Origin: Hyparrhenia diplandra
Lineage: Eukaryota; Streptophyta; Magnoliopsida; Poales; Poaceae
Length of the DNA: 64,000 nucleotides
Assembly (NCBI GenBank): GCA_015847255.1
Contig: JADLZK010002577.1
Coordinates: forward strand, 62,001 to 126,000
Reading direction: 5' to 3'
Part shown: in pieces, positions 11,450 to 23,489 of the stretch
Numbering within the stretch: the first letter of the stretch is position 1
How the letters are laid out: every line of letters begins with the position of its first letter
Notes under the pieces: model-generated
The model's input: only the letters and a program-made list of their open reading frames with translations
What the model was told of the DNA's origin: nothing
Databases searched by the model: none
Made by a program: the position numbers and the translations under genes

Positions 11450-11640
11450 GGGTTGTAGCCATCACTCCAGGAAACTGCTGCTGGTGGGTTCACAGGCAGC
11501 CAAATGCCGGTAGATTTGAAATGTGTGTTTTTTTGGAAACAGCTGGAGTCCATTAACAGCAACAACAGACGACTCTACTATCTGTATTACCGAGTCAACC
11601 CTACAAGATAACCTTGACAAAGAGGATATTGTTTCATTTT
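9501..11640. repeat. Left arm of a large decayed inverted repeat around the EDR4-like gene
   Basis: Five segments reappear in reverse complement on the other side of the EDR4-like gene: 9501-9577 with 20093-20147; 9592-9724 with 18129-18254; 9768-9920 with 17970-18125; 10150-10300 with 17790-17900; and 11440-11635 with 17585-17770. Their order is preserved and inverted. Identity by eye is roughly 80-90% inside blocks with many small indels. A block of about 1.1 kb (10310-11440), containing a hAT-like element and long T runs, is inserted only in this arm. Confidence 0.7.
10586..10964. mobile_element. Degenerate GC-rich hAT-like non-autonomous element
   Basis: The interior is rich in GGCCCG, GGCACG and GGGCC motifs in both orientations, a hallmark of a grass hAT family with GGCACGGCCC subterminal repeats. 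The right end reads GGCCATCTAT and the left end ATATAGATTTTC, only weakly inverted. Flanks ATTTACCG (10578-10585) and ATTTACCA (10965-10972) are near-identical 8-bp sequences, fitting a hAT target duplication. No transposase is present. Confidence 0.45.
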
Positions 11641-12896
11641 CTTATTTGATTTTGACTTGGACAGAAATTGACCGCAGCCAGCAGCAGAGGGCACAGCCAC
11701 AGCCACAGCAGCCCATCCATGATGACACGTCATTGTCCGGGCTGCTCCATCCACTCAACTCACACCACCCGTGCTGACACGCAACTTGCAAAAAACCAAC
11801 CAGGCAAGCAGGTCGTCAGGGACAGTCAGGGGGACGGAGCCGCGCCGCACACAAAAGCTCCGCCGCCACGTTCCGTCCTCCACCTCCACCCACGGCGGCA
11901 CTCTGCCAGAGCGCAGCGCAGAGCACCCACGGCCACCCAGGCACCAGATCCGGCTCGGCCAGTCCGCAGTCGTCCGCCGTCGGGGCCGGCCTTCCACCTC
12001 TTGCTTTCGGTGTAGGCAGGCAGTAGGCATCGCAGCGACTGGCAGCCGGCGTCGCGACTCGTTTGCCATTTCTCTCTTCCCACCTTCCCTGTCTGTCCGT
12101 CTGTCGGTCTCGGCGGCGGGGCTGGGGCTCTTGTTCCTCCGTTCCTCAATCCTCCTCCTCCTCCTCCTCCTCCCCCGAGTCAACCTCCAGCCAGCGGCAC
12201 TCGACCTGGCCGCCGTTAGACCGAGCAATTGATTGATCGGGGGATCGAGGGAAGGAGGAAACAGGCCACAACACCCCCAAGTCCAGTATAATCTTCAGGA
12301 GCAGGATCATCATGCCTTGTTGCCCGCGGGGAAGAAGAAGCGCCCAAAGGTTGGTTGTTTTTCCCCCTTCCCCACCGCAACTCCCGCTTGCTCGGATACT
12401 CGGATAGGGAGGGTTATGCTCCAGTGCTATGCTCCAGTGCTAGTATCACTTCTGGATGCTCCTGCCTCCAGTCCAACCCTACTAGATCCTAGATCTGCTA
12501 TCTCGCTGCTGCGATTATTCGTGGTTTATTTAGGTGCCGGCATTTTAGTTTATCTATTTATTATCCCCAACTGAAATCTAGATTGAGTAGCCGTGGATTG
12601 AACCGAGCTCAGCACTCCAGGCAGGAGCATAGCCCAGAAAAAAGTATCTCTCATTTGCTTCCCTCGTATTTATTCCTTTTTTTTTTTTTTTATGTTGATT
12701 ACCATTGCCTACAAGGGAGCTACGTGCTTTACTTCCGTTGCTATGAGCATATGACAAACAAGAGTTTAACACTGATGTGGTTGTGTTTATCTGTATCTGC
12801 ACCAACAGGGGAATGAAGGATTGATGCCATTTGACTCAGTGCCTGCCTGCATCTAGCCTCCCAAGCTGACAGGCCGAGGAAGGGAATTTGGTGGCC

Positions 12897-15800
12897 ATGG
12901 AACCTCACAGCCTGCGGTTCGTCAGGTGCCCGAAATGCCACCAGCTCCTTGTCGAGTACCCCCTCCATTCCTGTCTACAAGTGCGGTGGCTGCAGCACGA
13001 TTCTCAGAGGTATGGATCGTTCCGTCCATCTTTCGACATTTCTATGTTTATGGGGAAAGCCAAGAAAACAATCTGATCGGTATATGTTATCGCACCAATG
13101 CAGCAAAACATCGGGCTGCCCCTGAAGCGCGAGCCGGTTCGGAATCTGGGGAGCGCGGCTCTCCGTGTAGCCTGAAGGGATCCCCTAGCCAGAGTAGCGG
13201 TTTGACCTGCTCGGGCGAACAGCGAGCTGACCCCTCTGTTGATAGGACTCATGAGGCCACTGCTCATGGAAGTGTGCCCTCCACTGCCAACAATATTGAC
13301 TCCTGTGATGGTGCAGTCCCGGAAAGAACTATGTCTGCAGCAGCAGATAGTGTAGTAACTCATGCCAAGCATTTGAACAAGGACACACTCTCCTTAACTG
13401 ATGATGGGAATATCCAAAACTCTGGGGTTATGGTCAAAGAGAGAGAGACACATGATGAAGACGCTGTGGCTGGTTCTAGTTCAGATTTGATTGAAAGAGT
13501 CGAGAATGTTGACACTGGTGAAAAGGCCACCGGAGGCAAAATCGGTGATATTGGCACTAGTGAACTGAGCATGACACTGTATGAGAAAAGTCAGGCTGCT
13601 CACAGGGAGGAGAGGCCGCGCACGTATGAAGGCGTGAATGTTGAGTCTCACAAAGCTCTGATCGAAGAGTTGGAAAGGTCTCTTTCATTTAGTAGTGATG
13701 ATGAATACTTCTCAGACGAAGCAGAAAGCAGTGGGCTTAGTGATGCTCTGCGTAACCAAATGGGTAGCCGCAGGTTCAGAGTGAATGATGCCCCCCGATG
13801 CGATCCACATGGTCGATTAATTGAAGAACTAGAGATGTCTTTTAGTGATGCAGAAGAGCCATTGGAGCAGCATGGGATGGGTGCAGATAGAGTTCATGGA
13901 AATGTGCTTGACAAGGATCAACAGGCCTTGGGTGCTAAAAATGCACATCCATGTGAAGAAAGCCTCTCATCATTTGACACTGGACATCTCAAATCTGAAC
14001 AAACTTCTTGCCAGGAAAACAGGGCAAGAGGCAACGGCAATCAAGGAAATGACCATATTGAAGATAACAACAATACTGCTGACTCTGTTCATGGGAGTGA
14101 GCATATCGTGATTGTCGATGACGAAATTGCAGATAGATTCCATGAGAAAGAGCATGTTAAGGATTGCCAGCCTCCAAACACAGAAAGTGCATATCCTTTT
14201 GAAGGAAGCACCTGTTCAGTCGATGATGTCAATATCGAGGTTAAGCAAAGTTTTCAACTAAATGACCAAACAGAAGATGTCAATCGAGAAATGGAAGATG
14301 ACAAGATGGCCAATGGTTATCCTGCAGATTCCTCATGAGAAAGAGCATGGGAATGATAATCTTGTCCTTGTGCCTACAGATGAAGACATTTCAGAGACAG
14401 TTTGTGTAAATGAAGAGCTAACAGAAGATGTCAATCGAGAAATGGAAGATGACAAGATAGCCAATGGTTATCCTGCAGATTCCCATGAGAAAGAGCATGG
14501 GAATGATAATCTTGTCCTTGTGCCTACAGATGAAGACATTTCAGAGACAGTTTGTGTAAATGAAGAGCTAACAGCAGATGGCACTCAGGAAATGGAAGAC
14601 GACGAAATGACCAATTGTATGCATGACAATGATAATTCTGTGCTTGCAGATGAAAACATTGCAGAGAGGGTTCATAGGAATGAAGATTTAACCACTGATG
14701 GCACTCAGGAAATGGAAGAGGGTTGTATGGAAGACGGCAACATGACCAATTATGTTCATGTCAGTGATAATCTTGTATTTGTAGATGAAGACACTGCAGA
14801 GAGAGTTCGTGGAATTGAAGAGACAGCTGATGACGCTGGAGAAAATGAAGAGAGCTGTATGGAAAATGGAAATGTGAATGTTGCTGTTGCAGATGAGGAC
14901 ATTGCAAAGAAGGTTCATGAGAATGAGCATGGTAAGGATCGGCAGTCTCTGGAGGACGGAAGTGCACATCTGTATGAAGGAGTCATCACTTCGTTCAGTG
15001 CCAGATACTCTGAACAAAGTTTTCAACAAGATGAGCCAATACCTGATGCCACTGAAGAAAAGGAAGAGGATTTTATGGAAGATGGAAATACGGCCAGCTG
15101 CATTCAAGAAAACAGGGCAGCTGTTGCTAGGTTCTCAAGCTTGCCAAACAAGAGGAATCAGTCCAAGCTAGCTAGCTTTAATAAGAACAAAGAACAAATG
15201 ACCTACAGATCTAGAGATCACCAGCTTCGTCAGGGACGGTCACTTGATTCTGAAGATTTCCACTCAATTCAAAACTTTATGGAGTCACAAATGGATGGTA
15301 CCTCAAGTTCTCTCTCAAGTGGGTCTCCCAGTCGGGGAGATTTGGTGCACAGAACAGCAGGCAAGTTAAATAATAACATTAGACATGAGCGCCTCAAAAA
15401 GATGGATGAACTAAGAGATCAGCTAAGTAGGCTTTCGAGCCAGAAGAGCTCAGAGAGAAGTTACCAGAAGAGAGGCCTAGAGTACCAGCAACAATCCAAT
15501 AGCTATGATGTTGAGCACCATCTTCAAAGTGTTGATAGTGATTCTGCTCCAAGTTCATGTGCTCTAGAATCCTATTATGGTCATGGAAGGCCGCCAAGGT
15601 ACCCACCACCAAATCATTTCTCTCCAACCCATACATACACACATTGCCATTTTGGACATGCTCAAACACGCCTTTACATACAATTATGACCCATGGGAGT
15701 TCAATTCATATTATCAGTCCTCGTACGCTGAAAGCACAATTCTGGACCATGAATCACTTAGGTCAGGTTACAAGGAGCAGAAACGAGTGGTGAGAAAGCA

Positions 15801-16326
15801 TATTTTGCGGCTCTCTCTGGTGCTTCCCCATTCACTATCTGCAATAGCTGTTTTCAATTTGGTTCAAATGCCATCAGATATCTACATATCAAAAGCAAAG
15901 GTTGGCAAGGTGCAATGCGGCAAGTGCTCCAAGGTTCTGGCGTTATCATTTCCTTCAGTCTACAATGCAAATGCAAAGAGTACTGTGGATGTTGCCCATG
16001 AATCATACAACCTAGATGATAGCATAGTCGCTAAAAATGATGATATTGCTTCTTATTATGCTGAGTGCCTCACAGGGGGTCCTGTTAGTATCAGTGAAGA
16101 TTATGGAGCATCGTACATAAGAAGCTTGCCTACTCAAGCTGGATCTAGTAGCCTTGCTGTCACAAAAAGTGGCAAGAAGGTTTCTGACTCGGCACTCCAT
16201 CGACTCATGGGGTATGATTCAGCTAGCCAGTTGTTACGTCACAGCAGGGTGTTTGAAGATGGATATGAGAGCTTCGAATCAATGGTGCCCGTCTCCAGCA
16301 GAGTATCCAGAAGAAAGAACAAATAA
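12897..16326 (+). pseudogene. EDR4: EDR4-like zinc-ribbon protein gene with five single-base indels
   Basis: Arabidopsis EDR4 is a regulator of disease resistance that acts with EDR1 and the endomembrane system. The start ATG (12897) opens an N-terminal zinc ribbon (RFVRCPKCHQLL); its second CGGC pair is lost by one extra C in the run at 12959-12963. Donor 13010 and acceptor 13101-13103 join AGA G to CA AAA. A long acidic, low-complexity middle follows. A GRPPRYPPPNHFSPTHTYTH block and a DUF3133 zinc domain (GKVQCGKCSKVL) precede a conserved end (LHRLMGYDSASQLLRHS). Frame breaks are +1 at 12959-12963, +1 near 14330, one between 15640 and 15690, -1 near 15812 and +1 near 15856. The last two compensate but erase a CxxC pair. 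A 5'-UTR intron is predicted at 12350-12808. The leader carries a CTC microsatellite near 12150. Expression may persist, but an intact protein cannot be made. Confidence 0.85.
14270..14570 (+). repeat. Two-copy 150-bp tandem duplication inside the EDR4-like coding region
   Basis: Unit 1 (14270-14420, 151 bp) and unit 2 (14421-14570, 150 bp) are almost identical. A third, diverged unit starts at 14571. Unit 2 keeps the frame across GATTCCCATGAG. Unit 1 has GATTCCTCATGAG, one base longer, which creates a TGA at 14336-14338. The duplication encodes an acidic repeat (for example NREMEDDK). The near-identity shows that the duplication is young and the indel younger still. Confidence 0.85.
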
Positions 16327-17569
16327 GGTTTTACTCTGAAGTGTGAAACCTTTTGCTCCCTTTGCAAGTAACTTACGAAGGAGAAACAATTTTGGAGTGT
16401 GGTCCAACCGTACCGCAGAAGCCCTTCCTATGATCTGAAGGCAAGTTGGCATCTTGCCATCAAATAGTTTCATTAGTTTCTCAGATAAGTTGGAATATTT
16501 GAAGCAATTTAGTTTTGTCATATTCTTTAGTTCCGGTGTATAGATATTGCTTATTCTTGTTGTAAATTTGTTCATATCCTGGTATAATGACAATTATTAA
16601 TACCACACTGTTGGTAATCTCGTGGTCAAAATTGATCATATAGTCGTTATACTGGTAAGTTCAGGTCTTTTGCAACTCCTGCATGTTGAATTAAGACCCA
16701 GAAATGGGAGCTGTAGACATTGTATTGACACTAACATAGAAGTACTTCATTTTCGTTTTAGCTTCTTTTTTCTGTCACAAGACAAATGTCCAAGACCGAC
16801 AGTGGCATGCTAACTGATCAACATTATTTGTGCTGGCACATGTGTGGAGTTGAGGTGGACTGCCCAACCAACCTCTAAATTTTTGCCGGTGCCTGTGGCT
16901 TGTCTGTAAAGACATGCACGATGTGTCTCATGATTGCAGTCGCAGCAGACAAGGCTGCTGCTGGATCTGATTGCAGTGTCAAAGATAGAGAGGCTGGCTG
17001 TGGACAGGCTAATACAGCCATTCCTGATGGTGTTGTGATACTATAACTATGAAATGCTATTGAAAAAGGTAGGTGATGCAATGATGACATCCTTGTGATG
17101 AGCTTGTTCTGCAAGTGTTTTGTTAGATTCCATATACTGTTCTGCAAGTGAGAGCATAACAATCATTTTTATATTCTTAGGATCTGGTTTGTTCATGTGC
17201 ACCATGTATAATCTTCTGAAAAGAAATTGTGTGTGTGTGTGTGTGTGTGTGTGTGGGGGGGGCGGCTGATCTTTCCAGTTTGTTGGCCCTCTGGCCACTG
17301 GTTTCATTCGTTCGGTAGACCTTGTCCAGAGAGTCCAGTGGATGCAGTATTTTGCATGGTCCCTCCAGCAATGTAAAGGAGACTGGCGGTGGTGTGCGGT
17401 GCCTAATGGGAAACAGAATGATGGAGTATCGCTATTAGCCTAATGATGAATAAAACATGGGTCTGTTTTTATTAGCATTAAAACATGGGGCTGTTGTTCA
17501 AGGGTACTCCTGATTGCAGTTAAAACATGTGGCTTGTCTGTAAAGACATGCACGATGTGTCCATGAAAA
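16327..17569. other. EDR4-like 3' flank with a direct repeat pair and a TG microsatellite
   Basis: It probably contains the 3' UTR to about 16600. A perfect 33-bp direct repeat occurs at 16894-16926 and 17528-17560. A (TG)n tract followed by a G run lies at about 17228-17262. The inner end of the right inverted arm starts close after the second copy of the 33-bp repeat. No coding signature was found. Confidence 0.5.
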
Positions 17570-20147
17570 TAGCAATGCAAAAAGATACTACTCGTAATAA
17601 TATCCTCTTTGTCAAGGTTATCGTGTAGGGTTGAGTCGGTAATACAGATAGTACAGTCGTGTGTTGTTGCTGTCAATGGACTCCAGCTATTTCAAAAAAA
17701 TCACATTTCAAATCTACCGGCATTTTTGGCTGCCTGTAAAGCCACCGACAACAGTTTCTTAGAGTGATGGTTTTAAAAAAAAAGTTTCTTGAGCACAGGA
17801 ACTGGTTGTTGTGCCGACACATTTAATTTGGGCTCGTTGTTGCACAGCATAAGGACAGACACCGTACCCCAATTCTGTTCTTCGTGATCATGACGCCGGC
17901 CTGACCAATAGGCACCAATCCAACAAAAGCCCATATTACGCTCATGTGCTGGGAGGCTAAGCCAACCGCGGTCCGCGGGTAACCTCAAAGCCCACCAAAA
18001 CGCTGCTCGTGTTATCTTCCACAATTCCTTATCTTCCATACGTGTGGGCCCATTTAAACCAGAATTGGCCCATGCAACCATTCGCTTGCCTTTTCTTCCT
18101 TTTTTTTGGCACCTCGGCAACAAGTCCAGGACATATACCGAATGGTGGTGGCCAGTAGATCGGGGGCGACGCCAGTTTGGCGGCAGTGAACCTAGCGCTA
18201 CCTAGCAAAATCAAAAACTTTGCCTGGTGTGTACTTCATGGCTGTATCCCGTGCCTTGTTACTTCGGCGAACAAACATATCGTGAATTCAGCGGCGGCGG
18301 GGTGTTGTTGCTTGTCTGGGAACATGCGTAAGGTGCGGTGTTGATCCGGCGAAAGCCTTCACCGATATTCCTGTTGGTGGTAGTGGTGGCGGCGCCCTTG
18401 GAGCGCCGTTCTTCCCGCTGGGGACACCACTATGGAGCACCGCGTCCCTGAAGCATGGAGTCACTGTGGTGAAAACCCGGTCCAGTTTTTTGACGAGCGA
18501 CGGCGGCGCCATTGGCGCCGTGTCCTCCTTGAGGCGCCGCAGTATGGTGACTCTGTCTCAACTTGCGGCAGTATAGGTGGTGACCTGGTTGGCCCGTGTG
18601 CAGTGGATGAGGAGTGGTGACCTTGGTGCGCAAGGTCTGTGTTGGCGGGGGTTGCGGGGTTTGGCTTGCGGTGAGGGGGTCGTGTGGTGGCGGTGGCTGG
18701 GGACCCGTGGCGTTGGGGGACGGTCCTCGTCTATGCCGTCCTTCCCCCTCTGGACTTTAGAAGGGGCGGGCGCGCGGGCGCCGAGGGAGGCCGGACTTCA
18801 GCATGGAGCTTGGTTGGTGGGGGTGACGCAGCCTTCGGGCCGCTTGGCGTATCGGGCGTGTCGATCCCTCCGGTGGGGCTTCGCGGGGGTGTGGCAGCGA
18901 CGAGTGGGTCGCCGTTTTTTCCTCCGGTGTGGTGAGCTGGTGGAGTTGCCCGGTGAGCTCTAGTTGTTGCGAGGTGTCTTGTGTCGACGTCCCAATCCGA
19001 CCGAAGCGTGTTGATGGAAGCTCGTGTTGATGGCTCAATCCAACCGAGTGGAGCTTTATGGTTATCTTTTTCTTCCATCCCCCGCCGTTAGTTGTGTTGT
19101 TTCAAGTAGAGGCTAGTAGTGTCAGGTTGCGTCGATGTCCCAATCCGACCAACCAAGGAGTTGAGTGGGCGCTGGTTGTGGCGCGAGTTGAGTTGATTTT
19201 GGTACCTAGGGGTGCGGACGGAGTAGGGTACCCTCCACAATTGTATGATTTTTTCTCGCCCTTTTTTTCGGTCAAAAAACTGGGCCGACACTTGCCTTTT
19301 TTTCTTTATTCGTCTAATAGAAATGCAAAGCTTTTTGCGCCCTTTCGAAAAAACTTTGGCAAACAAACGTATCATGAGTTAAGGAACACACACTAACAGC
19401 TACCATTTGAGTGTATCTATGTAACATTATTCAGGAAACGCATTGTTACTTTGGCAAACACGATCTTCTAAATCAGGATCCCTGCTTACCATTTGAGGGT
19501 CTTGTCGTTTTTTTTGTCTTTATTTTCTACTTTTTTACTCCGACAGCCCTATTCAAAAATCAGCTCTTATTTTTCTTTATATGGGACTTGTGGAAGGGTG
19601 GAAAGGAGGTTAGGCCTCAGAGGTGGGACATGGGAGTGTATGGACAATAAGAGTTTGGATAGGAGGTCCCTATTTCTAGAGGCTTAGAGGTGGGATTTTG
19701 GAGTGAATGAAAAATAGGTGTCCATATGGTAACTCTACTGGAGTCGAATTTTTTAGCCCACCTCCTAAAAATTAGTAAAGTAGGAGCGGTTTTGAGAGCT
19801 TCATGATAGAGTTGCTCTAAGTGTCAGTCGGATGCTGAAGACATAATTACATGCAATGTTTGCTTGCTGTCGGGCTAGAGAGGTGTGGAGTGAAAAATCA
19901 TGTGGCTCACGTTTTTTAAAGAGGTGTGGAGTGCACTTGGTGTTTAGCAGCAAATTCAAGCGTTAATGGCAGAGGATAGATATGGTTCGGTTGTTGGTGA
20001 ACAAGCAATAAGCAGGGCTCTGTTTGCAATGCACCGGCTCACCACCGCCACACCTTGCCACTGCACCGTCATCCTACCTCGAGCCAACAATGACTTTTCA
20101 GTTGTGTATGTACAAATATTGCTATGCATATGTAGGAGTAATTTTCC
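17570..20147. repeat. Right arm of the inverted repeat, interrupted by a LINE
   Basis: Counterpart of the left arm: 17585-17770, 17790-17900, 17970-18125, 18129-18254 and, after the inserted material, 20093-20147 match the left arm in reverse complement. The match resumes at 20093 exactly where the left-arm order predicts, so 18261-20092 is mostly later insertion. 19384-20092 contains no gene I can recognise. Confidence 0.65.
18292..19352 (+). mobile_element. 5'-truncated LINE-type retroposon with long target duplications
   Basis: A GC-rich body with GGTGAAAACCCGG and repeated GGCGCC motifs is followed by CTTTATTCGTCTAATAG and a short A run after CCCTTTCG, as in 3' ends of grass L1-type elements. 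The flanks 18261-18291 and 19353-19383 are 31-bp direct copies with about six differences, sharing AACAAAC and TATC/TATCATGA segments. That supports target-primed insertion. No reverse-transcriptase domain remains. ORFs across the GC-rich body are by-products of composition. Confidence 0.6.
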
Positions 20148-20409
20148 TTTTTTTTTCTATGCGAAGAGGATGGAGTATTTTTCAACCGCATACGAAGGTT
20201 AAGTGGACTTGAATGATTCATTAAAAATCAAGCCCCACACGTAATAAATTCCGCGGGCTACTTTGAAAATTAAAGAACGAAATAATGTTACAGAGATACT
20301 ACACTGCCGCCCTGCCGGACTTGATCGAGATCGGAGAGCGTGCTTACACAGGCGCACAGTTCTCTCGTTGCTAAAAGCTTGATAAAATGCGCTTAATTAG
20401 CAAATACCG

Positions 20410-23400
20410 TCACGGCTTCACTTCCGATTTGTCTAGCCCTGACACATCGACGCCGTAAACAGAAACCGCCGTCCCAGCGAACAACGCGACCGTCGACCAG
20501 ATGAGCACGCTGGCAACCGGGCCGAGGCGCTCCCTGGCCGAGCCCGGCGCAGCCGCAAGCACCATGAACCCGAAGCTGGACACGAACACCGAGGTCAGCA
20601 CGACCATGAACATGTCCATGGCGCCCCACTTGGCGTGGTCTTTCTCGCCGAGCCAACCGCCGAGGATGCTCATGATACCTCCCAGCGCCGCCACCATCAC
20701 CTTGCTCGCGATGTCCTCCATCCCTTTGATCCGGGCCTCATGGTTCTCCTCCTGCCGGTCCGCCCCACCGCCGGCGTCGCCGCGGCGGCGGGCGGCGACG
20801 CAGTGCCGGAGTAGGAACGACACGGTAGCTGCGACGACCAGCGGCGCGAATGCGGCGAGGACGCGGTATCGCGACACGACGAACGAAGCCGCGAACGCCG
20901 CGCATGCTAGGGTGCAGAGCAGGAACGCGTTCGCAAGCCTTACCCCCGTGATGAACAGCTTCCGGCACGGTGGGCTGCCGATCTCCGGCACCTTCTTCGA
21001 CACCGTCGTCACGAACATGCCGAGGATGGCGGTGGCGAACATGAAGAAAATGGCAAAGTAGGCGGCGGCCATGTCAAGGTCGCCACCGCCGCCGCCGGTG
21101 GAGATCTTGGAGGCGCTGAAGAGGACTCCGACTATGCCGCCAAACGCTGAGGTGGTGACGCTGGACGTGATCTTTGACGCGGCCTCCAGCTTCTTCTGCT
21201 CCTCCTCGGCCGCCAGCTTCTTCCGCTCCTCCTCGGCCGCCTCGCCGTCGCCGTCGCCGCCTCCGTCCCCGCGGCGCCTCAGGCAGCAGTGCACCATAGC
21301 GGCCACTGGTACGACCACCGTCACGAAGGCCAGCCCGAGGTAGAGGTAGACCCCTCCTCGCAGGAGCGCCGCCAGTAGACTGAGAAGCGTGAGGACCAGC
21401 ATCACGGGGCACGCCACGCGCAGGCACCTGGCGGCGACGCGCTGGCCGGTCGAGACGAGCTGCTCACGGAGGCCCAGCATGTTGAAGCTGAGCAGCACGA
21501 GGGAGATGCCGGTGAGGAAGGTGGCGAAGGACAGCAGCAGCGAGGCGGTGAGGCGGGCGTTGCCCGGGTGCTTGGCCTCGATGGGGAGACAGAACCAGCC
21601 CAGCAGGACTGCAATGGCGAAGATGGTCGTTGCGGCGCCCAACTCGAGGCTCTTCTCCATATGGCTGGTACTGGTAGTGGTCGTCGTTGCAGGTGCAGAG
21701 GTCTCTGCCTGCAATGGAGGAAGAGAAGAGACCAGCTGGCTTAGTCAAAACCCGTAGCTCAACCTGCCACATTTGCATGCATTAGTTTAGTGCGTTATAT
21801 TGAGGAAGATTAAGAGCTTGTGGATTCATTAGAGAGAATATTTTGCAGTTTATACAAGTAAACGGGGATAAAAAAATGTACTACTAATAATCATAGTCCC
21901 TGAGCTGGTAGAGAGATCTTTATCTAAAAAATGCTGGTAGAGAGATGCCAGAAAATCAATCCCATGACTATGTGTTGTGGCACATATTTCCTCCTCCTCT
22001 CTATGACATAAGAGTCCCACCGCACATTTATGGTTTAGTGTTAAGTTTAAGGTCTAGTGTTTAGTGCTTAGGGCTCATATTTTAAGGTTTAGTGTTTATG
22101 ATGTGTTAGCTTGTTTAGTGTTTAGGGTTCAAAGTCTAGTGTTTAGGGTTTAGGGTTAAGTTTAGAGTTTATAATTACAGTTTAAGGTATATGTGTTGCA
22201 ACACATAATTGTGAGAAGTAGGTGTTGAGAGAGATGCCATCAGATACCACATACCAGTGTACTAGTTTATTTTTTTAAATGAAACGTGTACTGTACTAGT
22301 TCATTTTGACCGTGTGCAATTTAATTTTCTAAAAGAAAAAAAAACACTAGTCATCTTTGCTTCTATAACCAATTATGGAAGCATCTATTAATTAGTAGTT
22401 AATTAAGTTCATATAACCCAAATAATAATTAGGTAGCTAGCAGTTGATTATTATAACACTCTAATAAGATCTAAAGGGCCTCGGTGCCGTGTTGTACCAT
22501 CATTTTTTCCTACACAATTCCTATGCTACGTGAGCCTGAAAGTGAAGATGACTGAACTAATAGAAAGAGAGAAGGTATATTCGGTCCTAAGAATGAGGAT
22601 GACTACTAATCATTCGATTTAGATCAGGGTGCATGGATGATGTTCATTGCCTGGAGTGTTTTAGCAAGTCTCTTTCTTTTACTTTTTTTCGAACAACGAC
22701 TTGGAAACTTGTACTCTACACATGACAGAACGCAAGGCATATCAACTTTTATGGGCCTGGGCAAGGCTTGACGACATCTATAGGTGAACAAGAAAACGAC
22801 TAGCACCTTTTCTGACTAAATTAGTTTCTACTAGTAGAATAGGAGTACTATAATTATTTTTGAGTTAATCTTTTTCTGCGTTACAGGCAACTCCCGTCCG
22901 GACCGGAGAATGGTCTACTTGGAAATTTCCATGTAAACATGATGTTAATTATGATTAAAAAGTCTGCAGCTTTTGTTACGTTGCTGTTTAATAATGTTTA
23001 TATAATAGTTCATTTATTGTCCATGTGATTGTACGTGCCGTGCCCACACACTGTCCTGAACGCTGAATCAGACCAGTCAACGCCTGACTAATTAATCTCA
23101 GGTACGACAATTCAAAGAAGCTGGCTGTCGAGTGTCGAGTGACTTGAGTCCACAGCTGATAATTGACTAGCTGAACGTAAGCTGACGTTCATTCAGATCG
23201 ATCACCTCAGGAATTACTAATCCGAACAATCACCACCGTCCATCTCAGTCTGTCATCCTCTTGCTGTCACTGTCAGTCAACCAAACTCCAAACACGCAAG
23301 CGTTGAACTTTCCAATCCCAGTGACTGAACTCGATTCAGTTCAGACCGGTCTCTGCTCGCGCGTTGGCTGCGAGTTCATCGATCGATCATTATGGATTTT

Positions 23401-23489
23401 GTTGGGCAAGGCTGGCGTACCTGCTGGCGGGTCACCGGAGGCGGCGGCGGCGCCGTCGTCGTCCTGCGGGAGCCGGTCATCCCCGCCAT
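20410..23489 (-). CDS. Uncharacterised multi-pass membrane protein (paralogue of the gene at 34752-39304)
   Basis: Coding exons are 23489-23421 and 21708-20410, joined in phase 0 (CAG|GCA GAG), for about 455 residues. Exon 1 encodes a short Thr/Pro-rich leader. Exon 2 has about ten hydrophobic segments (for example FAIAVLLGWFCLPI, LSFATFLTGISLVLLSFNML, FAIFFMFATAILGMFV), with a charged Glu/Lys/Ala stretch between residues about 170 and 200. It aligns by eye with the protein encoded at 34752-39304 over its length: SLVLLSFNMLGLREQL against SLMLLSQNILDLREEL, and SAFGG in both. No enzyme motif is visible; the function is unknown. The intron of 1.7 kb contains telomere-like repeats and AT-rich sequence. 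An upstream in-frame extension of exon 1 is open, so a longer N-terminus is possible. Confidence 0.75.
22020..22190. repeat. Degenerate telomere-like repeats in the membrane gene intron
   Basis: Imperfect copies of the plant telomere unit TTTAGGG are mixed with TTTAGTG variants (for example GTTTAGGGTTTAGGGTTAAG) over about 160 bp. The array is too diverged and short to be a chromosome end. It looks like an interstitial repeat or local slippage. Confidence 0.55.

Noticed and set aside
18577..19038. GC-rich ORFs of 80-128 codons on both strands
   Set aside because: They fall in the truncated LINE body and encode no recognisable domain.
20501..21427. ORFs opposite or out of frame with the membrane protein gene
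   Set aside because: Shadows of the GC-rich coding exon on the minus strand.
22020..22190. Telomere-like TTTAGGG repeats as a chromosome end
   Set aside because: The array is short, degenerate and internal to an intron, with genes on both sides.
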